Shown here: positions 17,879-27,329 of the stretch, one piece after another | Layout of the letters: each line of letters begins with the position of its first letter | Position numbering within the stretch: the first letter of the stretch is position 1 | Assembly: GCF_000956405.1 (NCBI RefSeq) | Contig: NZ_JYIV01000030.1 | Coordinates: forward strand, 124,001 to 188,000 | From: Microbacterium oxydans | Lineage (GTDB): Bacteria; Actinomycetota; Actinomycetes; Actinomycetales; Microbacteriaceae | DNA length: 64,000 bases | Direction: 5' to 3' | Translations under genes and position numbers: made by a program | The notes under the pieces: model-generated | The model's database searches: none | What the model was told of the DNA's origin: nothing | The model's input: the letters and a program-made list of their open reading frames with translations, nothing else

Positions 17879-18919
17879 ATGATCGACGAACCCCTGCCCG
17901 ACGCGCTCAGCTCCGAGATCAACGCCGTCCTCGACGATGCGGGGCTGCATACCGACCGCCGGCTCGTCATGCGGATGCTGCGCACGGCGATCCTGCTGGG
18001 CGAGGACGGTGCCGACCGTCTCGATCTGAAGATCGCCTCGGCGGCTCTCGCCGAGATGCGCGATGCCTTCCGTCTGTTCGCGCCTTTCCGCGGCGTCCCG
18101 AAGGTCACGGTCTTCGGATCGGCGCGCACCAGGCAGGACGATCCGCTGTATCTGACGGCACGCGACGTCGCCTCGGCCCTCGCGGGGGACGGATGGATGG
18201 TCGTCACGGGGGCGGGGCCCGGCATCATGCAGGCGGCCTCCGAGGGTGCGGGCCCCGCACTCTCGCTCGGCGTCTCGATCCGGTTGCCGTTCGAGGAGAA
18301 GCCCAACGGCTTCGTGGCAGGCCAGGACCACGTCGTCGCGATGAAGTACTTCTTCACCCGCAAGCTCATGCTCATCAAGGAGTCGCTCGGATTCATCTGC
18401 CTTCCCGGCGGATTCGGCACCCTCGACGAGATGTTCGAGCTGCTCACGCTGCAGCAGACGGGCAAGGCCGAACCGACGCCCATCGTGCTCCTCGACGAGC
18501 CTGGCGGCACGTTCTGGCAGGGACTGCGCAGCTTCATCGACGACCATCTCGCGCCGACAGGGGTCATCTCGGAGGGCGACTTCGACCGCGTCGTGATCAC
18601 CGATTCGGTGGAGGCTGCCAGGGCGGAGATCACCGGCTTCTGGCACAACTACGACTCGCTACGGTGGGTCGGCGACGCTCTTGTGCTTCGTCTGAAGGCG
18701 GAGCCGACCGACGAGGAGATCGATCAGCTGAACGAGCAGTTCGGCTCGATGCTGTCCTCGGGGAGGATCGAGCGGACGGGCCCGCGGCAGCCCGAGGTCG
18801 CCGACGCCGACAGGGTCGACCTCCCGCGCCTGATCCTGCACCTGGATCAGCGGCAGGTGGGCAACCTGTTCCGTCTGATCGGCGCGATCAACGCCCTTCC
18901 GTCTGCTCCCGCGCGGTGA
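17879..18919 (+). CDS. LOG-family/TIGR00730 nucleotide monophosphate nucleosidase-like protein
   Basis: A 346-residue Rossmann-fold protein with VTVFGSART, VVTGAGPGIMQAASEGA and the LOG signature PGGFGTLDEMFE. Known members cleave the N-glycosidic bond of nucleotide 5'-monophosphates (LOG, PpnN). The chain is longer than plant LOG proteins because of added N- and C-terminal helices, which fits the PpnN-like subgroup. The exact nucleotide is unknown. Its 3' end overlaps the convergent amine oxidase gene by 32 bp. Confidence 0.83.
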   Translation: MIDEPLPDALSSEINAVLDDAGLHTDRRLVMRMLRTAILLGEDGADRLDLKIASAALAEMRDAFRLFAPFRGVPKVTVFGSARTRQDDPLYLTARDVASALAGDGWMVVTGAGPGIMQAASEGAGPALSLGVSIRLPFEEKPNGFVAGQDHVVAMKYFFTRKLMLIKESLGFICLPGGFGTLDEMFELLTLQQTGKAEPTPIVLLDEPGGTFWQGLRSFIDDHLAPTGVISEGDFDRVVITDSVEAARAEITGFWHNYDSLRWVGDALVLRLKAEPTDEEIDQLNEQFGSMLSSGRIERTGPRQPEVADADRVDLPRLILHLDQRQVGNLFRLIGAINALPSAPAR

Positions 18920-20243
18920 TGCGGGCGGCGAAGTCGGCGAGGTCGACCGGGCGATCGAGGATGCGCTCCGCAGCGCGGTGGCCGGAGTAGAACGCCGCCC
19001 CGACCGTGGCCGGCTCATCGCCCCAGGTGGCTTCGCCGGCGAAGTGCAGCACCCCGTCGACGGGGCCGGCCAACTCATCGTGATCGTGATGCGTCGATCC
19101 CAGAGCGAGATGGGAGTATGAGCCGTTCGAGAACTCGTCCTCGCCCCAGCGCGTGACCCAGTGGGCGAGCGGCTCGCCGACGGCGTCGCCGTACAGGTCG
19201 TGCAGGGCGCTGACCGCATCGGCGACGATCTCGGAATCGGTGAGGTCCTGCATCCGACGACCGAACGGTCCCGCAGCGAAGGTGAGGAGCGTGGGGATAC
19301 CGCTCACGGCTGAGACGTCGTACCAGGAATGCCAGTGCTCGCCGGTGTCTCCGAGAGCACGGATCACGTAGCTCTCCTCGTTCCAGAAGCGCTCGGGGAA
19401 CTGGACGAACACTTTGTTGAACACACCCATCCCCAGCCGGGAGATGGGGCCGGCGACCGCATCCGGAAGCGCGGGATCGAACGAGATCGTTCCCGCCTTG
19501 AGCACCCCGAGCGGCACCGTGACGATCACCCGGTCGGCCCGGAACTCGGTGTCGCCTGCGTGCACGACGACGCCTGCTGCGGAACGGCTCACGCGCGTCA
19601 CGACGGTCTCGAGGCGCACGTCGAGACCGGCGGCGATGCGGTGGGGGAGCTCGTCGTAGCCGCGGGGGAATATCACCTCGTCGCCCTCGATCGCATCCTC
19701 GTCGAGGCCGTGCGCATCCAGGTCGCCGATCCACGCGCCGCACTGCTCCTCGACGCGGTGGCGGAAGAACTCGCGGATGTCGTCGATACGGTCAGGGGAC
19801 AGCCCAGACCTGTCGAGTGCACGCTCCGTCACATCCAGATACGTGTCACCGGGAGAGGATGAGGCGATCTCCTCCACGAGCAGGCGGTCCGCCAGATCGA
19901 CGTCGCTGATCCACTGCGCGGTCGCCGCCTCGTCCAGGCGGCGCCCCTCGCCGTCGAAGTTCTCGATCGGGCGACCTCCGACCTGGAAGCTGCCCACCGT
20001 GTACTCGATCGCCGGAATACGGAGCGCATGGACGAGGTCCCACAGCGGGGAGTCCTCGATGCCATGGATCCACGAGGCGCCGAGATCCACCGGGAAACCG
20101 GCGCTGCGGTCGGTGTGCATCCGGCCGCCGATGCGGTCGCGCCCCTCGAGGACGACGACGCGCTGTCCGGCGTCGACGAGCATCCTGGCGCTGGTCAGCC
20201 CAGACATGCCTGCGCCGATCACGACCGTGTCGAATGTGCTCAT
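18888..20243 (-). CDS. Flavin-dependent amine oxidase
   Basis: A 451-residue FAD enzyme of the monoamine/polyamine oxidase family. The N-terminal dinucleotide fold (VVIGAGMSGLTSARML), the RIGGRMHTD loop and DLGASWIHG are typical. The C-terminal HFAGEATWGDEPATVGAAFYSGHRAA segment closes the FAD site. It oxidises a primary or secondary amine to aldehyde, releasing H2O2. Substrate unknown. Cytosolic, no signal peptide. Its promoter region is shared with divergent nusA. Confidence 0.9.
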   Translation of the reverse strand: MSTFDTVVIGAGMSGLTSARMLVDAGQRVVVLEGRDRIGGRMHTDRSAGFPVDLGASWIHGIEDSPLWDLVHALRIPAIEYTVGSFQVGGRPIENFDGEGRRLDEAATAQWISDVDLADRLLVEEIASSSPGDTYLDVTERALDRSGLSPDRIDDIREFFRHRVEEQCGAWIGDLDAHGLDEDAIEGDEVIFPRGYDELPHRIAAGLDVRLETVVTRVSRSAAGVVVHAGDTEFRADRVIVTVPLGVLKAGTISFDPALPDAVAGPISRLGMGVFNKVFVQFPERFWNEESYVIRALGDTGEHWHSWYDVSAVSGIPTLLTFAAGPFGRRMQDLTDSEIVADAVSALHDLYGDAVGEPLAHWVTRWGEDEFSNGSYSHLALGSTHHDHDELAGPVDGVLHFAGEATWGDEPATVGAAFYSGHRAAERILDRPVDLADFAARITAREQTEGR

Positions 20244-20374
20244 GTGCTCCTCCTCGAGCGGATTCGGGATTCCGCCGCTGCCGCCGCCGTGCGGGAGCCG
20301 GTGGGCACAGGGTATCGTGGTACGGATGTCGCGCGTGCGAACAGGCGCGACGAGAGCTGAATAGAGAGGCCGTC

Positions 20375-21358
20375 ATGGACATCGAACTGAGTCTGCTGCG
20401 AGGGATCGAGAAGGAGAAGGCGATTCCCTTCGACGAGCTCGTCGCCATCATCGAGCAGGCGATCCTGACCGCGTACTCCAAGCACGTCTCCGCTGAGGGC
20501 ATCACGCCCGAAGGTGTCCGCGTCGACCTCGACCGCAAGACCGGCCACGTCGCCGTCCTGCAGGTCGTCAGGGACGAAGAGGGTGCGATCATCGGCGAAG
20601 AGGATGCCACGCCGGATGACTTCGGTCGCATCGCCGCCTTCGCCGCCAAGCAGGTCATCAGCCAGCGTCTCCGCGACATCGCGGACGACGTCGTGCTCGG
20701 CGACTTCAAGGACAAAGAGGGCGACATCGTCGCCGGTGTGATCCAGCAGGGACCGAACCCGCGCATGATCCACGTGGACCTCGGCACCGTCGAGGCGATC
20801 CTCCCGCCCGAGGAGCAGGTTCCCGGCGAGGAGTACACCCACGGATCACGCCTGCGCGTCTACGTCACGAGCGTGGCCAAGGGGCTCAAGGGTCCGCAGA
20901 TCACGGTCTCCCGCACACATCCCGGGCTCGTCCGCAAGCTCTTCGCCCTCGAGGTGCCCGAGATCGCGGCCGGCCTGGTCGAGATCGTCGCGCTGGCTCG
21001 CGAGGCCGGGCACCGCACCAAGATCGCGGTGAAGGCGAACGACCCCTCGATCAATGCCAAGGGTGCGTGCATCGGCGAGATGGGCCGTCGCGTGCGAGCG
21101 GTCACGGAGGAGCTCGCGGGGGAGAAGATCGACATCGTCGACTACGACGCCGACCTGCCCACGTTCGTGGCACACGCGCTGTCGCCCGCGAAAGTCACGA
21201 GCTCGTTCGTCCTCGACGCGAGCACCAAGGCCGTCCGCGCCCTGGTGCCGGACTACCAGCTGTCGCTCGCCATCGGCAAGGAAGGTCAGAACGCGCGTCT
21301 GGCCGCCAAGCTCACGGGCGCCAAGATCGACATCCAGCCGGACAGCGTCCTCGACTGA
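20375..21358 (+). CDS. nusA: Transcription termination/antitermination factor NusA
   Basis: A 327-residue RNA polymerase-binding factor. Order: N-terminal domain (MDIELSLLRGIEKEKAI), S1 domain (about 125-195), then two KH domains (SRTHPGLVRKLFALEVPEI, GACIGEMGRRVR, LSLAIGKEGQNARLAAKLTGAKIDI). It lacks the C-terminal acidic repeats of E. coli, as usual in actinobacteria. ATG 20375 fits the family start. ylxR and infB follow on the same strand. The usual upstream rimP is missing from this locus. Confidence 0.96.
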   Translation: MDIELSLLRGIEKEKAIPFDELVAIIEQAILTAYSKHVSAEGITPEGVRVDLDRKTGHVAVLQVVRDEEGAIIGEEDATPDDFGRIAAFAAKQVISQRLRDIADDVVLGDFKDKEGDIVAGVIQQGPNPRMIHVDLGTVEAILPPEEQVPGEEYTHGSRLRVYVTSVAKGLKGPQITVSRTHPGLVRKLFALEVPEIAAGLVEIVALAREAGHRTKIAVKANDPSINAKGACIGEMGRRVRAVTEELAGEKIDIVDYDADLPTFVAHALSPAKVTSSFVLDASTKAVRALVPDYQLSLAIGKEGQNARLAAKLTGAKIDIQPDSVLD

Positions 21359-21420
21359 TCCGTGTCCTTCCTCGTCGCCACGCCCGGTGGCGGCGAGGAC
21401 GGACGGAACGCAGGTGTAAG

Positions 21421-21675
21421 ATGGAACCCGTACGAACGTGCGTCGGTTGCCGCACGCGTGCTCCCCGCTCCGCCCTTCTCCGGGTGGTTGCCCAGAACGA
21501 CACCCTCATCCCCGATGAGCGTGCTGTCCTGCCGGGGCGCGGCGCGTGGGTGCATCCGACACCCGAGTGCATGGAAGCCGCTCTGCGGCGACGAGCCTTC
21601 GGACGAGCACTGCGTGTGAACACTCAGCTGGACACACGGAACTTCGAACAGCACCCACCAAGAAACAAAGGCTGA
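21421..21675 (+). CDS. ylxR: YlxR-family RNA-binding protein (DUF448)
   Basis: An 84-residue basic protein starting MEPVRTCVGCRTRAPRSALL, with GRGAWVHPTPEC in the middle. Both are YlxR hallmarks. YlxR lies between nusA and infB in most Gram-positive genomes. It is a nucleoid or RNA-binding protein, and in some species a partner of RNase P. The start lies 62 nt after nusA with AGGTG upstream. Cotranscription with nusA is likely. Confidence 0.9.
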   Translation: MEPVRTCVGCRTRAPRSALLRVVAQNDTLIPDERAVLPGRGAWVHPTPECMEAALRRRAFGRALRVNTQLDTRNFEQHPPRNKG

Positions 21676-21769
21676 ACAGCTATGGAAACAAAGTGAACGG
21701 CTCGAAATGAGACCCGTCCGCGACTAGTGGTCTGCCCTGTCTGGGTGGACCGACTCAGACAGGAGAATT

Positions 21770-24514
21770 GTGGCTGGTAAACCACGCGTACATGAGATCG
21801 CCGCCGAACTCGGCGTCGACAGCAAGATCGCACTTGCAAAGCTCAAAGAACTCGGCGAGTTCGTGAAGAGCCCGTCCTCGACCATCGAACCGCCTGTGGC
21901 GCGCAAGCTGCGCGCGGCGATCGAGGCCGACAGCTCGCTCAAGGGTGCTGCCCCTGCCGCTCCTGCGGCGAAGCCGGCTCCCTCTGCGGCCAAGCCCGGC
22001 ACGACCTCCGGCGCCACGCCGGGGCCGAAGCCCGGCCCCAAGCCTGGTCCCAAGCCGGCCCCTGAGGCCCCGGCTGCACCCGCGGCCCCGGCTCCCGCCC
22101 CCGCAGCAGCGACTCCTGCGCCCGCCGCGCCGGAGGCGCCGGCGCCCGCTGAGAGCAGCGCACCGACTCCCGGCGCTCCGCGTCCGGGCAACAACCCCTT
22201 CTCGTCCGCACAGGGCATGGGCCAGCGTCCGGCGGGTCCGCGTCCGGGTAACAACCCGTTCGCGTCCGCACAGGGCATGGGTCAGCGTCCGACGCCGGGC
22301 AACATCCCGCGCCCGCAGGCGCCTCGTCCCGGTGCCCCCCGTCCGGGTGCACCTCGTCCCGGCTCGCCTCGTCCCGGTGCGCCTCGCGGCGGCCAGGGCG
22401 GTCGTCCCGGCGCTCCGTTCCAGCAGCGTCCCGGCGGTCCCGGTCGTCCCGGCGGCGCCGGTGGACCCGGCGGTGCCGGCGGTCCCGGAGCACGTCCCGG
22501 CGGAGGCGGCGGTTTCGCCGGTCGTCCCGGTGGCGGTGGCGGTCGTGGACGCGGTCCCGGCGGTGGCACTGCAGGTGCCTTCGGCAAGGGCGGCGGCAAG
22601 AGCAAGCAGCGCAAGTCGCGGCGGGCGAAGCGGCAAGAGTTCGAGATGCGGAGTGCTCCGGTCGTCGGTGGCGTCAACGTCACCCGCGGTAACGGAGAGA
22701 TCATCCGCATGCGTCGCGGCGCATCGATCGCGGACTTCGCCGACAAGATCGAGACGCTGACCGGTTACACGGTCCAGCCCGGAACCCTCGTGACCATCCT
22801 CTTCAACCTCGGCGAGATGGCCACGGCCACCGAGTCGCTGGACGAGGCGACGTTCGAGGTGCTGGGCGAGGAGCTCGGCTACAAGATCCAGATGGTCTCG
22901 CCCGAGGACGAGGACAAGGAGCTCCTCGAGGGCTTCGGTCTCGACCTCGAGGCCGAGCTGGAGGCGGAGAGCGAGGAAGACCTCGAGATTCGTCCTCCGG
23001 TCGTCACCGTCATGGGTCACGTCGACCACGGTAAGACGCGACTGCTCGACGCGATCCGTCAGACCAACGTCATCGAGGGCGAAGCCGGCGGCATCACCCA
23101 GCACATCGGTGCGTACCAGGTCTGGACGGAGCACGAGGGCATCGAGCGTGCGATCACCTTCATCGACACCCCGGGCCACGAGGCGTTCACGGCCATGCGT
23201 GCCCGCGGTGCGCAGGTCACCGACCTCGCGATCCTCGTGGTCGCAGCCGACGACGGCATCATGCCGCAGACGGTCGAGGCGTTGAACCACGCGCAGGCGG
23301 CGAACGTGCCGATCGTGGTCGCGGTGAACAAGGTCGACAAGCCCGACGCGAACCCGTCGAAGGTGCGTCAGCAGCTGACCGAGTACGGTCTGGTCGCCGA
23401 GGAGTTCGGTGGCGACGTGATGTTCGTCGACGTCTCCGCTCGTGCGAACACCGGTATCCAGGAGCTCCTGGACGCCGTGCTGCTCACCGCCGATGCCGGT
23501 CTCGACCTGACCGCCAACCCGAACAAGGCCGCTCGTGGTGTCGCCATCGAGGCGAAGCTCGACAAGGGTCGCGGTTCGGTCGCCACCGTGCTCATCCAGT
23601 CCGGAACGCTCCGGGTCGGGGACGCGATCGTCGCCGGTACGGCGTACGGACGTGTGCGTGCGATGGCGGACGAGAACGGCGAGCAGGTCACAGAGGCCTA
23701 CCCGTCGCGTCCGGTCCAGGTGCAGGGTCTGAACTCCGTGCCGCGCGCCGGTGATGTCTTCATCGTCACCGAGGAAGACCGCATGGCTCGCCAGATCGCC
23801 GAGAAGCGTGAAGCAGTCGAGCGCAACGCCCAGCTGGCCAAGGCCCGCAAGCGCATCTCGCTCGAGGACTTCACCCGTGCTCTGGAAGAGGGCAAGGTCG
23901 AGTCGCTCAACCTCATCATCAAGGGTGACGTCTCCGGTGCCGTCGAGGCACTCGAGGAGTCGCTCCTCAAGATCGAGGTCGACGACTCGGTGCAGCTGCG
24001 CATCATCCACCGCGGTGTCGGTGCGATCACCGAGTCCGACGTGAACCTGGCGACGATCGACAACGCGATCATCGTGGGCTTCAACGTGCGCCCGGACACG
24101 AAGGCGCGCGAGCGTGCCGCTCGTGAGGGCGTCGACATCCGCTTCTACTCCGTCATCTACAACGCGATCGACGAGATCGAGAGCTCGCTCAAGGGCATGC
24201 TCAAGCCGGAGTACGAAGAGGTCCAGTCGGGTGTGGCCGAGATCCGCGAGGTGTTCCGCTCCTCGAAGTTCGGCAACATCGCCGGTGTCATCGTGCGATC
24301 GGGAACGATCACCCGAAACGCCAAGGCCCGCGTCATCCGCGACGGTGTCGTCATCGCCGATGGTCTCGCCATCGAGTCGCTGCGCCGCTTCAAGGACGAC
24401 GTCACCGAGGTCCGTACGGATTACGAGGCCGGTATCGGCCTCGGCAAGTACAACGACATCCAGATCGGTGACGAGATCGAGACGACCGAGCTCGTCGAGA
24501 AGCCTCGCGGCTGA
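21770..24514 (+). CDS. infB: Translation initiation factor IF-2
   Basis: GTPase of 914 residues that places initiator tRNA on the 30S subunit. An N-terminal IF2N helix set (about 1-55) is followed by a long Pro/Ala/Gly/Arg-rich disordered region (about 60-285) with degenerate RPGAP repeats, common in actinobacterial IF-2. The G domain starts with GHVDHGKT at 416-423, followed by DTPGHEAF and NKVDKPD. Domains II-IV follow. GTG 21770 has a strong AGGAG site. rbfA follows after a large hairpin. Confidence 0.97.
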   Translation: MAGKPRVHEIAAELGVDSKIALAKLKELGEFVKSPSSTIEPPVARKLRAAIEADSSLKGAAPAAPAAKPAPSAAKPGTTSGATPGPKPGPKPGPKPAPEAPAAPAAPAPAPAAATPAPAAPEAPAPAESSAPTPGAPRPGNNPFSSAQGMGQRPAGPRPGNNPFASAQGMGQRPTPGNIPRPQAPRPGAPRPGAPRPGSPRPGAPRGGQGGRPGAPFQQRPGGPGRPGGAGGPGGAGGPGARPGGGGGFAGRPGGGGGRGRGPGGGTAGAFGKGGGKSKQRKSRRAKRQEFEMRSAPVVGGVNVTRGNGEIIRMRRGASIADFADKIETLTGYTVQPGTLVTILFNLGEMATATESLDEATFEVLGEELGYKIQMVSPEDEDKELLEGFGLDLEAELEAESEEDLEIRPPVVTVMGHVDHGKTRLLDAIRQTNVIEGEAGGITQHIGAYQVWTEHEGIERAITFIDTPGHEAFTAMRARGAQVTDLAILVVAADDGIMPQTVEALNHAQAANVPIVVAVNKVDKPDANPSKVRQQLTEYGLVAEEFGGDVMFVDVSARANTGIQELLDAVLLTADAGLDLTANPNKAARGVAIEAKLDKGRGSVATVLIQSGTLRVGDAIVAGTAYGRVRAMADENGEQVTEAYPSRPVQVQGLNSVPRAGDVFIVTEEDRMARQIAEKREAVERNAQLAKARKRISLEDFTRALEEGKVESLNLIIKGDVSGAVEALEESLLKIEVDDSVQLRIIHRGVGAITESDVNLATIDNAIIVGFNVRPDTKARERAAREGVDIRFYSVIYNAIDEIESSLKGMLKPEYEEVQSGVAEIREVFRSSKFGNIAGVIVRSGTITRNAKARVIRDGVVIADGLAIESLRRFKDDVTEVRTDYEAGIGLGKYNDIQIGDEIETTELVEKPRG

Positions 24515-24532
24515 TCAATTCGAAACACTCTC

Positions 24533-24583
24533 GGGCGTCCTTCGCTCCCGTCTCCTCCCGGAGCGAGGAGACGGAGGACGCCC
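24533..24583. other. Large interrupted hairpin between infB and rbfA
   Basis: GGGCGTCC (24533-24540) pairs with GGACGCCC (24576-24583), and CGTCTCCTC (24549-24557) pairs with GAGGAGACG (24565-24573), with an asymmetric internal loop. No T run follows, so it may be an attenuator or mRNA-processing/stability element and not a full stop. rbfA lies 27 nt further on with its own GGGAGAG site. Confidence 0.6.
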
Positions 24584-24610
24584 TGAGGGTTCCTGGACAG
24601 GGAGAGAACA

Positions 24611-25036
24611 ATGGCAGGCGAACGACAGGCCCGACTCGCGGATCGAATCCGTGTGATCCTCGCCGAACGGCTGGAGAAGGGGCTGCGCGATCCGCGTCTC
24701 GGCTTCGTCACCATCACCGACGTCCGCGTGAGCGGAGACCTTCAGCACGCGTCCGTGTTCTACACGGTGCTGGGCACGGAGGAGGAGCGCATCTCCAGCG
24801 GAGCCGCGTTGACCTCCGCGACCGGAATGCTGCGCAGCGAGGTCGGACGACAGCTGAGCACGCGACTCGTACCGACTCTCGAGTTCATCCCGGATGCTCT
24901 GCCGGAGAACGCCGACCACATCGGAGCGCTACTCCGTGAGGCACAGCAGCGCGATGCAGACGTCGCGAAGCTCGCCTCTTCGGCCTCGCACGCAGGCGAC
25001 GCCGACCCTTACCGCACGGACGACGACGCGGAGTGA
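24611..25036 (+). CDS. rbfA: 30S ribosome-binding factor RbfA
   Basis: A 141-residue KH-like protein needed for 16S rRNA 5' maturation and cold adaptation. RLADRIRVILAERLEKGLRDPRLGFVTITDVRVSGDLQHASVFYTV and RLVPTLEFIPDALPENADHI regions match the family, given here only in part. The acidic C-terminal tail (YRTDDDAE) is an actinobacterial addition. It lies downstream of infB, as in most bacteria. Confidence 0.95.
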   Translation: MAGERQARLADRIRVILAERLEKGLRDPRLGFVTITDVRVSGDLQHASVFYTVLGTEEERISSGAALTSATGMLRSEVGRQLSTRLVPTLEFIPDALPENADHIGALLREAQQRDADVAKLASSASHAGDADPYRTDDDAE

Positions 25037-25051
25037 TCGCCGTTTGATACG

Positions 25052-25086
25052 CTCAGCTTCGCGGGACCGGGTTCCGCGAAGCTGAG
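25052..25086. terminator. 13-bp perfect hairpin after rbfA
   Basis: CTCAGCTTCGCGG (25052-25064), 9-nt loop, CCGCGAAGCTGAG (25074-25086), 15 nt after the rbfA stop. Followed by GGGG, no T run. Probable end of the nusA-infB-rbfA unit. Confidence 0.6.
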
Positions 25087-25200
25087 GGGGATCGGCACAT
25101 CGAGGGTACGGGCACGACTGGGGGGCCGTTCGTCGCGCCCGCGGCCGTCGAACTGCTCCTGTCGGATCTGCTCGATCGGGGTCTCGAGTGCGCCCCGCAC

Positions 25201-27276
25201 GTGCTCGCGTGGCTCTCGGACGATCTGGACGGCGACGCGTCGACCATCCGCGAAGTCGTCGAGCGGCTGACACCGGCTCAACGGCAGGGGCTTCACTCCC
25301 TCCCGACGCCGTTGCCCCTCGTACCTGCCGTTGCGCGCAGGTTCGCAGATCTGGAACTCGACGAACGCGATCGCGAGCTGCTGCTCGCGGTCGCGGTGTG
25401 CTTGGACGACGCTCTCGACCCCGTCCTGGTCTTCGACGGACGCACGGCGGCCGAGCTGGCAGCTGCGTCGGTCTCGGATCACCTCATCGTGCACGCCGGC
25501 CGCGCTCGGCTCATCGATGCGCGACTGTCGACCTGGGTGCAGGCGACCACCTGCGCGGCCAGGACGGCGGCGGTGCACGAGCGGCTGAGTGCGCTCTTCC
25601 ACGCTCGCGGAGATCGCGTGAGCGCGGACTGGCATCGGGCTCGGGCTTCGCTCGAGGCAGCCCCTTCCGCTGCGCCCGAGCTGATCCTGCTCGCACGGCA
25701 GCTCTCCGAAGCCGGGCATCCCGACCGTGCGCTGCAGCTCGCCACGGAGGCCTACCAGCACGCCGTCGGCGAAGCGAGGGATGAGGCGCGTCTGGTCGCC
25801 GGCGCGTCAGCCGTGGGGGCGGGTCTGGCGGCGGAAGCCGCGGCGTGGTTGGGCGCGCTCCATCCGCACGGCAGCGCGCGCCATCGGATCGCCGGCCTCG
25901 GCGCACTGATCGTCGCCCAGACTCTCGTGCAGGGCGCAGTGCCCGATGTCGATCCGACCACGCTCCGGCCGACGACGGGCGATGAGGACGACTGGCATCA
26001 TTGGGCCAGGGCTGCTGCTCTCGCCGCCGTGCTGTGCGCTGAACGTGGCGACCGCGGAGGCATGCGCATGTGGCTCGAGGTGCTGCGCGACGGAGCCGCC
26101 CGTATCGGTGTCGAGCGTGAGCTCCGCGATCCCGTCGTCGCCCTGTGCTGGCTCATCGCGGGTGATCGTGATGACAGCGGGGTGAGCGGGTCAGGTCCGG
26201 TGAGCGGTGGGATGCTCCGCACACTGCGCGCCGCGACGGATGGAGACCTCGATCGTGCGTTGCGGCTGTTGGCGACCGACCGGTCGGTCCTGTCCGTCGG
26301 CCCCGATCCTCTCATCCCCGGGTACGAGCACAGCCCGGTCGCCCAGGCCTATCGCGCGGTCGTCGAAGTGCTGCTGCTGGTTTGGCGGGGAGACATCGGA
26401 CTCGCGCGGGAGCGACTGATCCAGTCGGCTCTCCAGCTGCCGATCGCGCTGCCGTTCGCCGGCCTGGGCGTGGTCCTCGCGCGGCGGCTGGACCTGGCGG
26501 TGCTCGGGGAGCTCGGTCCGTTCGCCCGTTCGCTCACGGCCGTCCTCCCCGCAGGGGCGAAGGTCGATCTGCTCATCGACCGAGGCATCCGCTCGTTCCT
26601 CGCCGGCTCGTTCGACGATGCGGCGGCGACGGTACGCCTCTGGGGCGATCGCGGAGCTCCGCAGACCACGCTTGCGGTTCCCGGGCTGGAGGAGATGGCT
26701 TTCGTCGGTCAGGAGAGCTTCGGTGGCGCTGCAGTCGAGCCTCCGGAGATCACGCTCGCCCAGCAGCTGCGGGTGCGCATCGCCACGGTGGGGGACAGGC
26801 GCTGGCCGTCCGAGAGCGAAGAGGTCAGCGAGATCGCGCGCACACTCACTTCGCCGTTCGCCAGGGCGAGAGTGGAGACGATGCTCGGGACCCAGTTCGC
26901 GATCCGCGATGATCACGCCGCGGCGAGGATCCACTTCCAGTACGCGGAACGGCTGTTCGAGCTCTCCGGTGCGACCGCGTGGGCCAGGGCCACCCGGAAC
27001 AGGTTGGATCGCCTCGACGCCAGGGAGGGAAGCATCGCCCCGGCGATGGACGCACTGGCCGCGTGCCGCTCAGCCTGGGCGCTCCGGCTTACGGCGCGTG
27101 AGCTGGAGATCGCGATGCGCGCCGTTCGAGGAGCAGCGAACCGCGAGATCGCCGAGGAGCTGAATATCTCGGTCCGCACCGTGGAGGTACATCTCGGCAG
27201 GATCTTCGCCAAGCTGGACGTGCGGAGCAGAGTCGAGCTGACGGTGCTCGCGCATCGCACGGACCAACACGCCTGA
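25201..27276 (+). CDS. LuxR-family transcriptional regulator with helical-repeat sensor
   Basis: A 691-residue protein. The C-terminal 65 residues are a LuxR/GerE HTH (LTARELEIAMRAVRGAANREIAEELN, then RTVEVHLGRIFAKL, quoted in part). The rest is Ala/Leu-rich helix, probably TPR-like. No Walker A motif is seen, unlike full LAL regulators. GTG 25201 has no ribosome site. The frame stays open upstream to 25048 and reads protein-like (VELLLSDLLDRGLE) but holds no ATG, GTG or TTG, so the true start may be non-standard or this GTG. Target genes unknown. Confidence 0.8.
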   Translation: MLAWLSDDLDGDASTIREVVERLTPAQRQGLHSLPTPLPLVPAVARRFADLELDERDRELLLAVAVCLDDALDPVLVFDGRTAAELAAASVSDHLIVHAGRARLIDARLSTWVQATTCAARTAAVHERLSALFHARGDRVSADWHRARASLEAAPSAAPELILLARQLSEAGHPDRALQLATEAYQHAVGEARDEARLVAGASAVGAGLAAEAAAWLGALHPHGSARHRIAGLGALIVAQTLVQGAVPDVDPTTLRPTTGDEDDWHHWARAAALAAVLCAERGDRGGMRMWLEVLRDGAARIGVERELRDPVVALCWLIAGDRDDSGVSGSGPVSGGMLRTLRAATDGDLDRALRLLATDRSVLSVGPDPLIPGYEHSPVAQAYRAVVEVLLLVWRGDIGLARERLIQSALQLPIALPFAGLGVVLARRLDLAVLGELGPFARSLTAVLPAGAKVDLLIDRGIRSFLAGSFDDAAATVRLWGDRGAPQTTLAVPGLEEMAFVGQESFGGAAVEPPEITLAQQLRVRIATVGDRRWPSESEEVSEIARTLTSPFARARVETMLGTQFAIRDDHAAARIHFQYAERLFELSGATAWARATRNRLDRLDAREGSIAPAMDALAACRSAWALRLTARELEIAMRAVRGAANREIAEELNISVRTVEVHLGRIFAKLDVRSRVELTVLAHRTDQHA

Positions 27277-27329
27277 GCGACGGCAACTCCGAGGCATGGA
27301 GGCCTTGGCGGGTGTCGGTGCCCGCGCCG

